From: Pseudobowmanella zhangzhouensis
GTDB taxonomy: Bacteria > Pseudomonadota > Gammaproteobacteria > Enterobacterales > Alteromonadaceae
Length of the DNA: 17,677 bases
Reading direction: 5' to 3'
Assembly (NCBI RefSeq): GCF_042662685.1
Contig: NZ_JBHSYO010000013.1
Span: 1 to 17,677, forward strand
Of the stretch, positions 17,596 through 17,677 are shown piece after piece (position 1 is the first letter of the stretch; each line of letters opens with the position of its first letter). A model generated the notes under the pieces. It was not told the origin of the DNA. It was given only the letters and a program-made list of their open reading frames with translations, and ran no database searches. The position numbers and the translations under genes are program-made.

Positions 17596-17677
17596 ATGGC
17601 AAAAGAAAAGTTTGAACGTACGAAACCGCACGTCAACGTAGGTACAATCGGCCACGTTGACCACGGTAAAACCACAC
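17596..17677 (+). CDS. tuf: Elongation factor Tu (N-terminal fragment, cut by window edge)
   Basis: Only the first 27 codons are present. They read [17 protein letters not shown] followed by [10 protein letters not shown], the EF-Tu P-loop that binds GTP. EF-Tu delivers aminoacyl-tRNA to the ribosome. AGGAA at 17582-17586 is a plausible ribosome binding site. Position after fusA corresponds to tufA of E. coli. The rest of the gene lies outside the window. Confidence 0.95.

Overview
The window is a chromosomal segment of a gammaproteobacterium, most likely from the Alteromonadales (an inference from protein similarity, moderate GC and gene order; no 16S sequence is present). Its core, from about 2134 to the right edge, is the conserved transcription/translation supercluster in one orientation: tRNA-Trp, secE, nusG, rplK, rplA, rplJ, rplL, rpoB, rpoC, rpsL, rpsG, fusA and the first 27 codons of tuf. 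In E. coli the rplKAJL-rpoBC and rpsL-rpsG-fusA-tuf groups lie far apart; here they are contiguous. All these proteins are intact and close to E. coli lengths, with the expected active-site residues.

Regulatory signals are visible between the core genes. There is a strong promoter with a GC-rich discriminator before tRNA-Trp and another before rplK. A leader hairpin before rplK could be the L1 operator, and the L10 leader precedes rplJ. A terminator-like attenuator lies between rplL and rpoB, a UUCG-capped hairpin between rpoB and rpoC, and a terminator between rpoC and rpsL. An 8-bp pairing could mask the rpsG ribosome binding site, and a hairpin lies between fusA and tuf. Together these would adjust ribosomal protein, RNA polymerase and elongation factor output separately within one long transcribed block.

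The left 2.1 kb differs. It opens with the terminator of an unseen upstream gene, followed by roughly 370 bases with no convincing gene but a series of small hairpins, ended by a second terminator (384-402). Next come two overlapping, AT-rich (about 37-38% GC where counted), unrecognised genes on the plus strand: a four-helix membrane protein and a soluble protein. They look like acquired DNA. On the minus strand, running away from the tRNA-Trp promoter, is a coupled pair of small unknown membrane-associated proteins. The tRNA cluster and tuf copy that often precede tRNA-Trp/secE in relatives are absent from this interval.

I found no CRISPR array, insertion sequence or recognisable defence system. 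The best candidate for something undescribed is the overlapping pair at 539-1325; the hairpin-rich block before it comes second. Neither can be given a function from sequence alone.
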